From positions 46,936-110,935 of the forward strand of contig CAJAHH010000049.1 in NCBI GenBank assembly GCA_903939515.1: a stretch of 64,000 nucleotides of DNA, read 5' to 3'. Below, one piece after another: positions 1-7,687 of this stretch (position 1 is its first letter; every line of letters begins with the position of its first letter). The notes under the pieces are model-generated. The model made no database searches, had not been told where the DNA came from, and worked only from the letters and a program-made list of their open reading frames with translations. Made by a program: the position numbers and the translations under genes. Source of the DNA: an uncultured Verrucomicrobiota bacterium. GTDB taxonomy: Bacteria; Verrucomicrobiota; Verrucomicrobiia; Limisphaerales; UBA9464.

Positions 1-283
1 CCATGGAGGCCGAGGTGTCGAGGTAGATTTGCCCGCGGTAGTTGGTGTCGTCCTCGAACTGTTTGATGTAGAGCGCGTCACTCCGAGCCCAGACCTTCCA
101 GTCTAGGTGGCGGAGATTATCGCCCTGAACGTACTGGCGGTAACTCGCGAACTCCGTCGAGTACCCGAGGAACGGACTGCGGTGAAGTCCATCGAGAAAA
201 CCTTCCACGACGGTCCTGGCCAAGAGCGGCAGGTCTTCCACCGACGCCAGCAAGCGCGAGTCGATTGGGAGGTGTGTGGACAT
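1..283 (-). CDS. DUF58 domain protein, N-terminal fragment (cut by window edge)
   Basis: Reading the minus strand from an ATG at 283 gives an open frame to the window edge (94 codons visible). The translation contains FLGYSTEFASYRQYVQGDN followed by LRHLDWKVWARSD, then KQFEDDTNYRG and LDTSASM. This is the characteristic N-terminal block of DUF58 proteins: the G-x-S-x-EF-x-x-YR-x-Y-x-x-GD core, the DWK-W/Y-AR-D motif, and the start of a von Willebrand A-like fold with a DTSASM metal-site motif. DUF58 proteins are usually encoded directly downstream of MoxR ATPases, as here (30 bp gap, same strand), and are thought to work with them in envelope stress or metal/cofactor insertion. The exact role is unknown. 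The C-terminal part lies outside the window. Confidence 0.88.
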   Translation of the reverse strand, partial: MSTHLPIDSRLLASVEDLPLLARTVVEGFLDGLHRSPFLGYSTEFASYRQYVQGDNLRHLDWKVWARSDALYIKQFEDDTNYRGQIYLDTSASM

Positions 284-313
284 GGTTTCAACAAGTCTGG
301 CAAGGACCACGAA

Positions 314-1321
314 TTACCGGATGGGAACGTCCTTCAAAAGGCGGTCGATTAAAGTCTCCACATCGACCTTCTGGGCGCGGGCGTTGAAGTTGGGATTAAT
401 GCGGTGGCGCAAAACTTGTCGGGCCACACGCCGTATTCCCTCTTCGTCCGCGCAGAGGCGGCCGGTGGTTGCTGCGTTGGCCTTGGCCCCCAGCACCAAG
501 AACTGGGAGGCACGGGGGCTGGCTCCCCAACGCACAAACTCGCGAATGTAGGATGGGGCATCCGGCGTCTCAGGCCGAGTGCGAGAGACCAGCCTCACTG
601 CATAGGCGATTACCTCGTCACTGACGGGAACACTGCGCACTAGTTTCTGCGCTTCGATGAGTTCAGGTCCGGTGATCACCGGTGTGATCATCGCTTGTGA
701 GGTGCCGGTCGTTTCTCTCACCACCCGTTCTTCGTCGGCCACGGAGGGATAGGTGGTGTTCAGACAAAACATGAACCGATCGGCTTGGGCCTCGGGCAGC
801 ACGTAGGTGCCCTCTTGTTCGATCGGATTCTGGGTGGCGAACACGTGGAATGGCTTCGGCAGCGGGTAGGTCTTCCCGCCAACGGTGACTTGCCGCTCTT
901 GCATGGTCTCGAGCATCGCGGCCTGGGTCTTGGGCGGGGTCCGGTTGATCTCGTCGGCCAAGATGAGATTGGCGAACACAGGTCCCGGCAGGAACACCTG
1001 TCGTCTCCGGCCCGATTCCGGATCTTCTTCTAGGACGTCGGTGCCGGTGATGTCGCTGGGCATCAGGTCGGGGGTGAACTGGATGCGGTTGAACTGAAGG
1101 TCCACCGCCTGACTGAGGGAGCGAATCAACAATGTTTTTGCCAGACCCGGTACACCGGTGATCAATGCATGGCCTCCGGCAAACAGGGTCAGCAAGGTGT
1201 TGTCGATAATCTCCTGCTGCCCGATCACGGCCTTGCCGATTTGCTCCACCAACGCCTGTCGCCGGGCGGTCAATTGTTCGATCGCGGCGACGGAAACGGC
1301 TGGATAGTCGGAGGGATTCAT
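314..1321 (-). CDS. MoxR family AAA+ ATPase
   Basis: This is an AAA+ ATPase of the MoxR group. With the ATG at 1321 the protein has 335 residues, the usual family length. A TTG at 1399 would extend it by 26 residues, but that stretch looks unlike the family, so the ATG is preferred. Walker A is GVPGLAKT (about residues 56-63), and Walker B is LILADEINR (about 119-127), followed by the typical R-T-P-P-K-x-Q-A-A-L/M-L-E-x-M-x-E segment. A sensor-like FATQNPIEQEGTYVLPEAQ block and the C-terminal lid follow. MoxR ATPases act as chaperone-like factors with a VWA or DUF58 partner. The DUF58 gene is immediately downstream on the same strand, so the two form the usual pair. The client here cannot be inferred. 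Confidence 0.92.
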   Translation of the reverse strand: MNPSDYPAVSVAAIEQLTARRQALVEQIGKAVIGQQEIIDNTLLTLFAGGHALITGVPGLAKTLLIRSLSQAVDLQFNRIQFTPDLMPSDITGTDVLEEDPESGRRRQVFLPGPVFANLILADEINRTPPKTQAAMLETMQERQVTVGGKTYPLPKPFHVFATQNPIEQEGTYVLPEAQADRFMFCLNTTYPSVADEERVVRETTGTSQAMITPVITGPELIEAQKLVRSVPVSDEVIAYAVRLVSRTRPETPDAPSYIREFVRWGASPRASQFLVLGAKANAATTGRLCADEEGIRRVARQVLRHRINPNFNARAQKVDVETLIDRLLKDVPIR

Positions 1322-1453
1322 GAGGGGGGAAGCGACGCTGAAACCAAGGACACCCGGAACTGGAGATGGTTTCAACCGCAACGCTTTAAATATCTTCAAT
1401 CATGAAGTCGGTTGCTGATTCTGCACAGAGGCACTATCTCAGCGGCCTCGCAC

Positions 1454-2137
1454 ATGTCTTCACCCTACACGATGATTGGTTCCGATGGCCGCGAATACTC
1501 CGGTTCGCTGGAGGAATTGCGCGAATGGTCTCAGGATGGGCGGTTGGGTCCAGCGACGTTGGTTTGGAGCGAGGCCGATGAACGCTGGCTCGCGGCTGCG
1601 GCGCGTCATGAGTTGGTCTGGGATCTGCCCGGTTCGGAAATCGAGGCCGAAGCACCCTCGGCTCCGGCTTTCTACCGTGCCGGGTTTGTGCCCCGCCTGG
1701 TGGCCTTCGTGGCTGATTGGATGGTGATTCTGTTTTTAGTGAACTTGGTGGTGATGCCCTGGCGTGAATCGCTTCAGGCTCTCGTGCAGCAGGTGCAGGG
1801 GCAGTTGGAGTTGACCGGCGATGCTCAGCCCGATCTTTGGCTACTGTTGAGGTTCCAACTGATTTTCACGGCGATCTACACATCAGTGAGCCTCGTCTAT
1901 AGCGTGGGATTTCAGGGGCGCTTCGGAGCCACTCCTGGGAAACGGCTGCTAGGCCTCAGCGTGGTCACCCTCGACGGCGTGCCGCTGGGTTATGGCGGAG
2001 CCTTCCGCCGCTACTGTGCTGAATTGCTCAGCATTCTTAGCTTCGGTTTGGGGTACCTCATGGTCTTGGCCCCGGAACAGCGCGCCTTGCACGATATCCT
2101 GACCGGGACCCAGGTGGTCTTGACTCCGCGCAATTGA
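1454..2137 (+). CDS. GYF_2-RDD domain membrane protein
   Basis: The protein has 227 residues. The N-terminal about 55 residues (Y-T-M-I-G-x-D-G-R-E-Y-S-G-S-L-E-E-L-R-E-W at the start, then RLGPATLVW) match the GYF_2 domain, a short domain with a glycine-tyrosine-like fold often placed before membrane regions in PVC bacteria. After an acidic linker comes an RDD membrane domain: F-V-P-R-L-V-A-F-V-A-D-W, a second hydrophobic segment near residue 135, and G-A-T-P-G-K-R-L-L-G-L before the last segment. RDD proteins have been linked to ion exchange, but most are uncharacterised. A TTG at 1412 would give 14 more residues of low plausibility, so ATG 1454 is chosen. It is divergent from moxR across about 130 bp, which could hold both promoters. 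Confidence 0.82.
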   Translation: MSSPYTMIGSDGREYSGSLEELREWSQDGRLGPATLVWSEADERWLAAAARHELVWDLPGSEIEAEAPSAPAFYRAGFVPRLVAFVADWMVILFLVNLVVMPWRESLQALVQQVQGQLELTGDAQPDLWLLLRFQLIFTAIYTSVSLVYSVGFQGRFGATPGKRLLGLSVVTLDGVPLGYGGAFRRYCAELLSILSFGLGYLMVLAPEQRALHDILTGTQVVLTPRN

Positions 2138-2574
2138 GACCAAGAGTTTCCTGGCCGGAGATCTTTCCTGACTTCGAGCGCGACCCCACCAAAACGTTGC
2201 CGAACGATGAATTTTAATCATAGTACAACTTTCTAACGATTCGTTTGAATAGCACAAAGTTCGCTTTTAGGGATACAGGCTTAAGAAATGAGATATCTGG
2301 CTCAATTTTTACAGATTGTCTGTTCCAAGACCGGTGATACCGGTCTCTTAAGAGCTTGGGCTCAAGGTTTTCTTCAGTCGGGTTGGGTCCAGCAACGCCC
2401 GCTTTGGGTGCTTATCCCTGTTCGTATCCCCGGTCGAATCTCCGGTCGAATCTCGGGTCGAAATGAGGCCGAGGGGCTTGGCCGACGCACACCGTCTCGC
2501 GCAGACCTTCAACGCCTAGGGTATGATGGTCACCCGCACCGCGACCGCCCGGTTTTCGGGAGGAATTGGTCATC
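2138..2574. other. Intergenic gap with a short 12-bp tandem repeat
   Basis: No convincing gene is seen in these 437 bases. A 96-codon frame (2288-2578) crosses it but has low-complexity composition and overlaps the tonB start, so it is not called. At 2431-2462 the unit CGGTCGAATCTC occurs twice perfectly and then as a decayed third copy. An AT-rich stretch at about 2200-2290 could contain the promoter for the tonB-exbBDD operon, but no clear -35/-10 pair was found. Confidence 0.5.
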
Positions 2575-3312
2575 ATGAGAGCCGCTTTTGCGACGGTCAG
2601 AGCGGGTTCCATTTACACGCTACGATCTGAGTTGTATCGATCCAGTCTTCCGCAGGCTGCTGAAGACAACGGTCGTCGCCTGATTTGGATGAACACGGTG
2701 TGTGCCCTCTTCCTGGCGGGCGGAGTGTTCGGAATTGCTCATCCCCCGGGATTGGTTGTCCAGAAGTTCACGGCAGACGAGGTGGTTCAACCGGTTGAAA
2801 TCCGTGAATTCAAACAGGAGCTCCAGCAGCAAGTCGCCTCCGAGGACGATACTCCCCCAGACGAGCCGGCCCCGGCTGAACCGGTCTCTGTGCCGGCGGT
2901 GGTGGTGGCCCCGGCCGATGCCACTGTTGCTTTTGCGGTTGAAGTGAAGGGTCCGGTGATTATTTCCAAGGATCCGAATTTCGCCGTGCCTCCGCCACGG
3001 GAGACCCGCCGCAACGTGTCGGCGGCTCCGACGGGACCGCGTCGTTTCGAGTCGGGCAAGGGGGCGGGTACCGGACGGTTCACGCCGGAACCTTCTTATC
3101 CACGGGAAGCACAAGTCCGTCGGGAAACCGGAGCGGGAGAGTATTTGGTCACGATTGATGGCGCGGGTGGGATCTCGGAGTTGAAGCTTTTGGCCTCTTC
3201 CGGAAGCTCCACTTTAGACAATGCCTTTCGTCAGCATGTTCGCAGACTTTGGCGTTTCCGCCCTGAGGATGCCGGAGACTGGATCATTCCCTTCGAATAC
3301 CGCCTTCGGTGA
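2575..3312 (+). CDS. tonB: TonB-like energy transducer
   Basis: This 245-residue protein has the TonB plan. A cytoplasmic N-terminus is followed by a membrane anchor at about residues 39-57, then a Pro/Glu/Val-rich periplasmic spacer (PPDEPAPAEPVSVPAVVVAP). The C-terminal about 80 residues are of TonB_C type: EPSYPREAQVRRETG, then G-E-Y-L-V-T-I-D-G-A-G and W-R-F-R-P. TonB couples the proton-motive force, through ExbB/ExbD, to outer-membrane receptors. The ATG at 2575 is preferred to the TTG at 2566 because GGGAGGAATT lies about 10 bases upstream, one of the few good Shine-Dalgarno sites in the window. exbB and two exbD genes follow on the same strand. No TonB-dependent receptor is present here, so the cargo is unknown. 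Confidence 0.88.
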   Translation: MRAAFATVRAGSIYTLRSELYRSSLPQAAEDNGRRLIWMNTVCALFLAGGVFGIAHPPGLVVQKFTADEVVQPVEIREFKQELQQQVASEDDTPPDEPAPAEPVSVPAVVVAPADATVAFAVEVKGPVIISKDPNFAVPPPRETRRNVSAAPTGPRRFESGKGAGTGRFTPEPSYPREAQVRRETGAGEYLVTIDGAGGISELKLLASSGSSTLDNAFRQHVRRLWRFRPEDAGDWIIPFEYRLR

Positions 3313-3394
3313 TATCTTAACCCAAGACTAAGACTCTGGATCTAACGCCCATTCCCCAACCGCGGCTTTTTTAACCCTCACGACTGACGCTACA

Positions 3395-4066
3395 ATGCTC
3401 GCAAATACCCTCGCCGAATACTTCAACAAGGGCGGACCGATCATGTACCCGATCGCTCTTGTTGCCATCATCCTGTTTGCGGTCGTCGCTGAGCGCGGAG
3501 TATTTTGGTTCCTCCTCGGGCGCCGTCGCGATATGGCCCAACTGGAAAACACCTTGGGGGCTATGGAAAACAGCGACTTCAAGGCGGCTGTGGTCCAGAC
3601 GCAGGGATCCAATGATCCGGTGGTGCGCATGATTTACCACGGTTTGACTCACATGCACGGCTCCTTGCAGGGGGCGCTCCAAGTGGCCGCCGGCATGGAA
3701 ATCAAGCGCGCGGGCCGATTCATGGTGCTCATCGACACGTGCATCACCCTGGCGCCGCTCCTCGGATTGCTGGGCACCGTCACCGGCATCATGGGTTCCT
3801 TCCAAAAGATGGGTGAGTCGAGCATCGCCGGCGCCATGACTGAGATCCAGGGCGGCATCGGCGAGGCACTCATCGCTACGGCCGCCGGTCTGGGTATCGC
3901 CATTATCGGGGTCTTCTTCCTCAACATCTACAACGAGATGATGGAGAAGCTGAAGTTCGACCTAGAGACCGCCGCGACCAACGTCGAGGTCATGGTCACT
4001 CAGGCCAAGCAGGAAGGCTTTGACACAGTTGCCTTCCGCCGCGAAATCGCAGCCAAAACCCACTGA
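3395..4066 (+). CDS. exbB: ExbB/TolQ/MotA-type proton channel protein
   Basis: The 223-residue inner-membrane protein belongs to the MotA/TolQ/ExbB family. It has a first membrane segment at about residues 16-40. After a cytoplasmic loop come two closely spaced helices, with the signature D-T-C-I-T-L-A-P-L-L-G-L-L-G-T-V-T-G-I-M at about 115-135 and A-L-I-A-T-A-A-G-L-G-I-A-I-I at about 160-175. These form the proton-conducting core with ExbD. It lies 82 bp after tonB and 3 bp before the first exbD, so the genes are almost certainly one operon. The length is typical of ExbB. TolQ cannot be excluded by sequence alone, but the neighbouring TonB protein and the absence of tolA, tolB and pal favour ExbB. 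Confidence 0.92.
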   Translation: MLANTLAEYFNKGGPIMYPIALVAIILFAVVAERGVFWFLLGRRRDMAQLENTLGAMENSDFKAAVVQTQGSNDPVVRMIYHGLTHMHGSLQGALQVAAGMEIKRAGRFMVLIDTCITLAPLLGLLGTVTGIMGSFQKMGESSIAGAMTEIQGGIGEALIATAAGLGIAIIGVFFLNIYNEMMEKLKFDLETAATNVEVMVTQAKQEGFDTVAFRREIAAKTH

Positions 4067-4069
4067 CCT

Positions 4070-4543
4070 ATGGCTGGAGGCGGCGGCGGCCGCAGTGCCG
4101 CATCAACCAGCGGGAAGCGAGGGAAGTTCTCGTCGCCCATCCCGATTAAGAAGGCACGCATCGAAATCGTGCCCTTGATCGACGTGATGTTCTTCCTTCT
4201 GGCGGCGTTCATGATGGTTTCCTTGAGCCTGCAGCAGTCGAAGACGCGTCCGATGGAACTCATCGACGCCAAAAAGGCGACCGACGACTTTAAGCCAGAC
4301 GTCATCAACATTGGTGTTGAGAAGGACGGCACCGTCGCCATCGGTACCAACATCGTGGACACCGCGGCGCTCGTTCAGGAACTGAACTCCCGATACAAAC
4401 AGAATCCTAAGACGCCGGTGTTTATCACCGGCGACAAATCCGCTCCCTACCGAGCCGTCGGTGGGGTGCTTCAGCAGGTGCGTTCGGCCCGCTTTACTCG
4501 GGTTTCGTTCGTGACCAAGGAAGCCGAACGCAACAGCAAGTAG
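4070..4543 (+). CDS. exbD: ExbD/TolR biopolymer transport protein, copy 1
   Basis: The 157-residue ExbD/TolR family protein starts with an unusual Gly/Ser-rich, basic extension of about 35 residues. The conserved K-A-R-I-E-I-V-P-L-I-D-V-M-F-F-L-L-A-A-F segment follows at about residues 25-45. The Asp in P-L-I-D-V-M-F is the proton-carrying residue of the family. The periplasmic part has the usual domain with INIGVEKDGTVAIG and a C-terminal amphipathic region. The gene starts 3 bp after exbB and ends 14 bp before a second exbD. The two copies share the membrane segment but differ in the periplasmic domain, consistent with a heteromeric ExbB-ExbD1-ExbD2 complex. Confidence 0.9.
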   Translation: MAGGGGGRSAASTSGKRGKFSSPIPIKKARIEIVPLIDVMFFLLAAFMMVSLSLQQSKTRPMELIDAKKATDDFKPDVINIGVEKDGTVAIGTNIVDTAALVQELNSRYKQNPKTPVFITGDKSAPYRAVGGVLQQVRSARFTRVSFVTKEAERNSK

Positions 4544-4557
4544 ACCGATTTCGTTCC

Positions 4558-4980
4558 ATGCATCTGGGTTCCTCCACCTCCGTCAAGAAGGCCCGCGTCG
4601 AGATCATCCCATTGATCGACGTGATGTTCTTCCTCTTGGCCGCCTTCATGATGGTCACCCTGACCATGAACCGGCTGCGCACCTTGCAAATGGACCTGCC
4701 GTCGGCCGTCGCCCCGAAATCGTCGGAGAAGCCTGACATGATGGAAATCGTCATCGATCGCGACGGCGACTTGAAGGTGGGTGGCCAGCTGCTTCCCTTC
4801 TCAGAATTAGCGGGACGGGTGGAGGCCAAGGTGGCCTCGAATACCAACTATCCGTTTTATCTGAAGCCGGATTATCAGACGACCCATGGCAACGTGCTCC
4901 GGGTCCTCGACACCATCAAGGCGGCCGGTGCCAACAAGATCTCCATGGCCATTGACGTGACCGGGGCCGACAAGAAGTAA
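4558..4980 (+). CDS. exbD: ExbD/TolR biopolymer transport protein, copy 2
   Basis: This is a 140-residue second ExbD. The core K-A-R-V-E-I-I-P-L-I-D-V-M-F-F-L-L-A-A-F is nearly identical to that of the preceding gene and includes the conserved membrane Asp. The periplasmic domain differs: MMEIVIDRDGDLKVGGQ, then H-G-N-V-L-R-V-L-D-T-I-K-A-A-G. Paired exbD genes after exbB are known in several Gram-negative groups, where one copy may be specialised. The tonB-exbB-exbD-exbD run ends here. The next gene begins about 180 bp downstream and is unrelated. Confidence 0.9.
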   Translation: MHLGSSTSVKKARVEIIPLIDVMFFLLAAFMMVTLTMNRLRTLQMDLPSAVAPKSSEKPDMMEIVIDRDGDLKVGGQLLPFSELAGRVEAKVASNTNYPFYLKPDYQTTHGNVLRVLDTIKAAGANKISMAIDVTGADKK

Positions 4981-5156
4981 GTCGGGTTGCCTTAGGAGAC
5001 CTCACGGTGTCTTCGGTGGGGCTCATCCGGAACGTTGAAAGCACAGCCGGTCGATACCGAGTGCTGACCACGAGTGCTGACGAGACCCAAACCCCATGGA
5101 CAGGCGCCGGCTGCGGGAGTTTCATCCGAAGGCAACCCTTTGAAGCGCCTGTCCCC

Positions 5157-6395
5157 ATGATCCGCCGCTCTGTTCGACTCCTCGCCTCCGTCATAGCCGC
5201 TCTCAGCGTGGCCGTTCCTTCGGCTTCGGCTGCTGCAGACTGGCCGCAATTCCTGGGCCCCACCCGCGATGGGCACAGTCCTTCGACGACTTTGGATATG
5301 GTGCCCAAGGAAGGCTGGCCGTTGCGCTGGAAGGCGGCGGTCGGCGAGGGTTTTTCCGGACCGATCGTGGTGTCCAATTGCGTGTACTTGTTCCACCGCT
5401 CGGAGGGCCAAGAGGTGCTGTCGGCCTATCACGTGACGGATGGAAGTTTGCGGTGGAAACACGCCTTGCCCACGTCGTATTCGGCCCAATTTGGTGGGAC
5501 TGAAGGTCCCTCGGCCACTCCAGCAGCGGATCACCAACGGGTGTTTGCCCTGGGTGCCTCTGGAAAGCTCCGGGCTGTTTCGGCGACCGAGGGTCGTCTT
5601 CTTTGGCAGGTCGACTGCGCGGAGCGGTTTGGAGCCGAGTCTGGCTTCTTCGGCTTTGGCAGCTCACCGCTGTTGCTCGGCGATCGGCTAATCGTTCAGG
5701 TGGGCGGCCCGGAGGCCTGCGTGGTGGCTTTTGCGGTCAGTGACGGTCGGGTGCTGTGGAAGGCCGGAACCGACGAAGCCGGATATGGTTCCCCGGTGCC
5801 GCGAACGCGAGCCGGTCAGCAAGAAGTCCTGTGTTTCAACCGTGCCGGTTTATTGGTGCTGGATCCGGCCAATGGGGCGGAGCGAGCTCGGTTTCCATGG
5901 CGGGCTCGCATGCATGCCAGTGTGAATGCCGCCTCGCCCATCGCCGTGGGGGACGGAGTCTTTATGACTTCCAGCTATGGCGTTGGGGCCGTCTTGCTCA
6001 AACCCGATGGAAAGACCCTTCGGCCCGCGTGGTCGGGTGACGAGTCGCTCTCTTCCCATTTTGCCACGCCGGTGTTGGTTGATGGTTTCTTGTATGGATT
6101 CCATGGACGCCAGGAATCGGGTCCCGACTTCCGCTGCATCGAGGCGAGCTCCGGAAAGGTCCGATGGTCGTTGGAGCGGGCCGGATCAGGATCGGTTTTG
6201 GCAGCCGGTCGAAAACTCGTGCTGCTCATGGAGAGTGGAGAAGTGCGCGTTTTGGAAGCCACCCCAGAGAAGCCCGTCGAAAAGGGTCGATTCCAGGCCG
6301 GGGTTTCAGGAGCACGAGCCCTGCCTGCGTTGGCTCTCGGTCGGTTCTTTTTCAGGGATCGGGCTCACCTGCTTTGCCTAGAGATTTCCCATTGA
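5157..6395 (+). CDS. Exported PQQ-like (WD/pyrrolo-quinoline quinone type) beta-propeller protein
   Basis: The 412-residue protein begins with a classical signal peptide (M-I-R-R-S-V then a hydrophobic run ending A-S-A-A-A). The frame is open further upstream, but the chosen ATG gives the signal peptide directly. After it, DWPQFLGPTRDGHS is the hallmark opening of outer-membrane-BamB-like/PQQ-repeat propellers in planctomycetes and verrucomicrobia. Repeated blades follow with motifs such as G-S-L-R-W-K, G-R-L-L-W-Q-V, D-G-R-V-L-W-K-A-G and S-G-K-V-R-W-S-L. The family includes both quinoprotein enzymes and non-catalytic scaffolds. No Ca/PQQ ligand set could be checked here, so a structural or binding role is equally likely. 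Confidence 0.85.
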   Translation: MIRRSVRLLASVIAALSVAVPSASAAADWPQFLGPTRDGHSPSTTLDMVPKEGWPLRWKAAVGEGFSGPIVVSNCVYLFHRSEGQEVLSAYHVTDGSLRWKHALPTSYSAQFGGTEGPSATPAADHQRVFALGASGKLRAVSATEGRLLWQVDCAERFGAESGFFGFGSSPLLLGDRLIVQVGGPEACVVAFAVSDGRVLWKAGTDEAGYGSPVPRTRAGQQEVLCFNRAGLLVLDPANGAERARFPWRARMHASVNAASPIAVGDGVFMTSSYGVGAVLLKPDGKTLRPAWSGDESLSSHFATPVLVDGFLYGFHGRQESGPDFRCIEASSGKVRWSLERAGSGSVLAAGRKLVLLMESGEVRVLEATPEKPVEKGRFQAGVSGARALPALALGRFFFRDRAHLLCLEISH

Positions 6396-6515
6396 ATCAC
6401 CGGCTCGTCTTTGTTGGGAAAAAACAGAATCTGGCGGTTTCGATTTGCCTGCATTGGTTCCAGCGGTTAGTTCCACCTCCGTCCATCGACCGGTATTTCT
6501 ATCGACACTATTTTT

Positions 6516-7547
6516 ATGCCCAACGCCTACCACGCTTCGATCGAAGGCGCCCAGCACGGCGCGAAGTCCCTTGAGCAGTTCCTAGACTATGCCAAGAACG
6601 CCGGTGCCGCCGGCGCACAGCCCAGCAACTACATGCTGGGCGATGGCAAGGGTGGCTTCCGAAAAGCCAAGGACATCGCCGCCGCCTTCAATAGCCGGGG
6701 CATGCGCTTGGACGGTATCTCTTCCCACTGCCCGTTCTGGGTGCACACCAGCGCCTGGACCGGCACGAAGTCCGGAAACCCCTTCATCGCACCCGATGTC
6801 GCCAAGCTGTCGCCCGAAAAGATCGAGGCCTGGCACGAGAAGTACCTCCTCAAGCTGATGGATCTCTCGGCGGACCTCGGTGTGAAGTCCATGCCCATGT
6901 TTTGGGGCGTGGCCTTCGGTTGGGAACTGGCCAGCGGTTATCCCTGGGGTTTCTGGGGGGGATCTGGCTTTGATCTCGTTAAGGAAGGCCAGGAGCGCTT
7001 CGTCAAGAAGACGGCCAAGCTGCGCAAGCACGCCAACAGTTTAGGTCTGAAGTTGTGCCACGAAATCCATCCCGGCACGGCCGCCATGACGGCCGACGAC
7101 TTCCTGATGCTGGTGCAAATTTGCGACAACGATCCCTGCCTCGCGGTGAACGCCGATCCGTCTCACTGCTGGGAAGGTGAATCCTGGGAGAGTCGTTTCC
7201 TAAAAGTCGGCAAATACATCTATGCCGCCCATGTGAAAAACTTCGTGATCCGCCCCGGATTCCCGCTGCGGACTATGGAGTCCAACTGGACCCGTCGGGC
7301 CATGCAGTTCACCGACCTCGGCAGCGGTGACCTCAACATGCAGCGCTACGTCGAGCTCCTCTTGGCCGTGGGCTACCAAGACCGCTACTGCAAGCTGCAC
7401 GGCTGCGAATCGGCCCCGCTGGTGGTCGAGGCCGAGAGCGCTCACAAGGCTCTGGATTTCTGTTCGGCCGATGGCATTGCCTACGTCGCCAAGAATCTCT
7501 GTTTCCCGCAGGCAGGCGGAAGCTTCGAAGACGGCATGGGAGCCTGA
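6516..7547 (+). CDS. Sugar phosphate isomerase/epimerase (xylose isomerase-like TIM barrel)
   Basis: This 343-residue cytoplasmic protein belongs to the AP-endonuclease-2/xylose-isomerase-like TIM-barrel superfamily. The order of barrel motifs fits: R-L-D-G-I-S-S-H-C-P-F near residue 67, a strand ending KLCHEIHPG near 185, VNADPSHCWEGESWE near 215, IYAAHVKNFV near 240 and LVVEAESA near 312. The E, D/H, H and E at these strand ends are the usual divalent-metal ligands. Such proteins act on sugars, inosose or hydroxypyruvate, but the substrate cannot be read from sequence. Relatives are common in PVC bacteria, next to oxidoreductases. A strong hairpin terminator follows 50 bp downstream. Confidence 0.85.
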   Translation: MPNAYHASIEGAQHGAKSLEQFLDYAKNAGAAGAQPSNYMLGDGKGGFRKAKDIAAAFNSRGMRLDGISSHCPFWVHTSAWTGTKSGNPFIAPDVAKLSPEKIEAWHEKYLLKLMDLSADLGVKSMPMFWGVAFGWELASGYPWGFWGGSGFDLVKEGQERFVKKTAKLRKHANSLGLKLCHEIHPGTAAMTADDFLMLVQICDNDPCLAVNADPSHCWEGESWESRFLKVGKYIYAAHVKNFVIRPGFPLRTMESNWTRRAMQFTDLGSGDLNMQRYVELLLAVGYQDRYCKLHGCESAPLVVEAESAHKALDFCSADGIAYVAKNLCFPQAGGSFEDGMGA

Positions 7548-7594
7548 CCGATCTCTGTGTGGGTTTCAGCTGGAGCTATTCAATAGCCAATTGA

Positions 7595-7621
7595 GGCGGC
7601 GGGTTTCCCGCCGCCTTTTTT
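7595..7621 (+). terminator. Rho-independent terminator
   Basis: A perfect 9-bp GC stem (GGCGGCGGG / CCCGCCGCC) with a TTT loop is followed by six T residues. It ends the transcript of the isomerase-like gene and insulates lysA. Confidence 0.92.
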
Positions 7622-7687
7622 ATTCCGGGGTTGCGGACTGGGGTCGCGGTTGATCTCTGGGTCTGCTCTGTGGCACAAAACCCGGAG

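Noticed and set aside
2288..2578. A 96-codon frame before tonB
   Set aside because: It overlaps the tonB start and consists partly of a 12-bp tandem repeat (G-R-I-S units), with no family features and no ribosome site.
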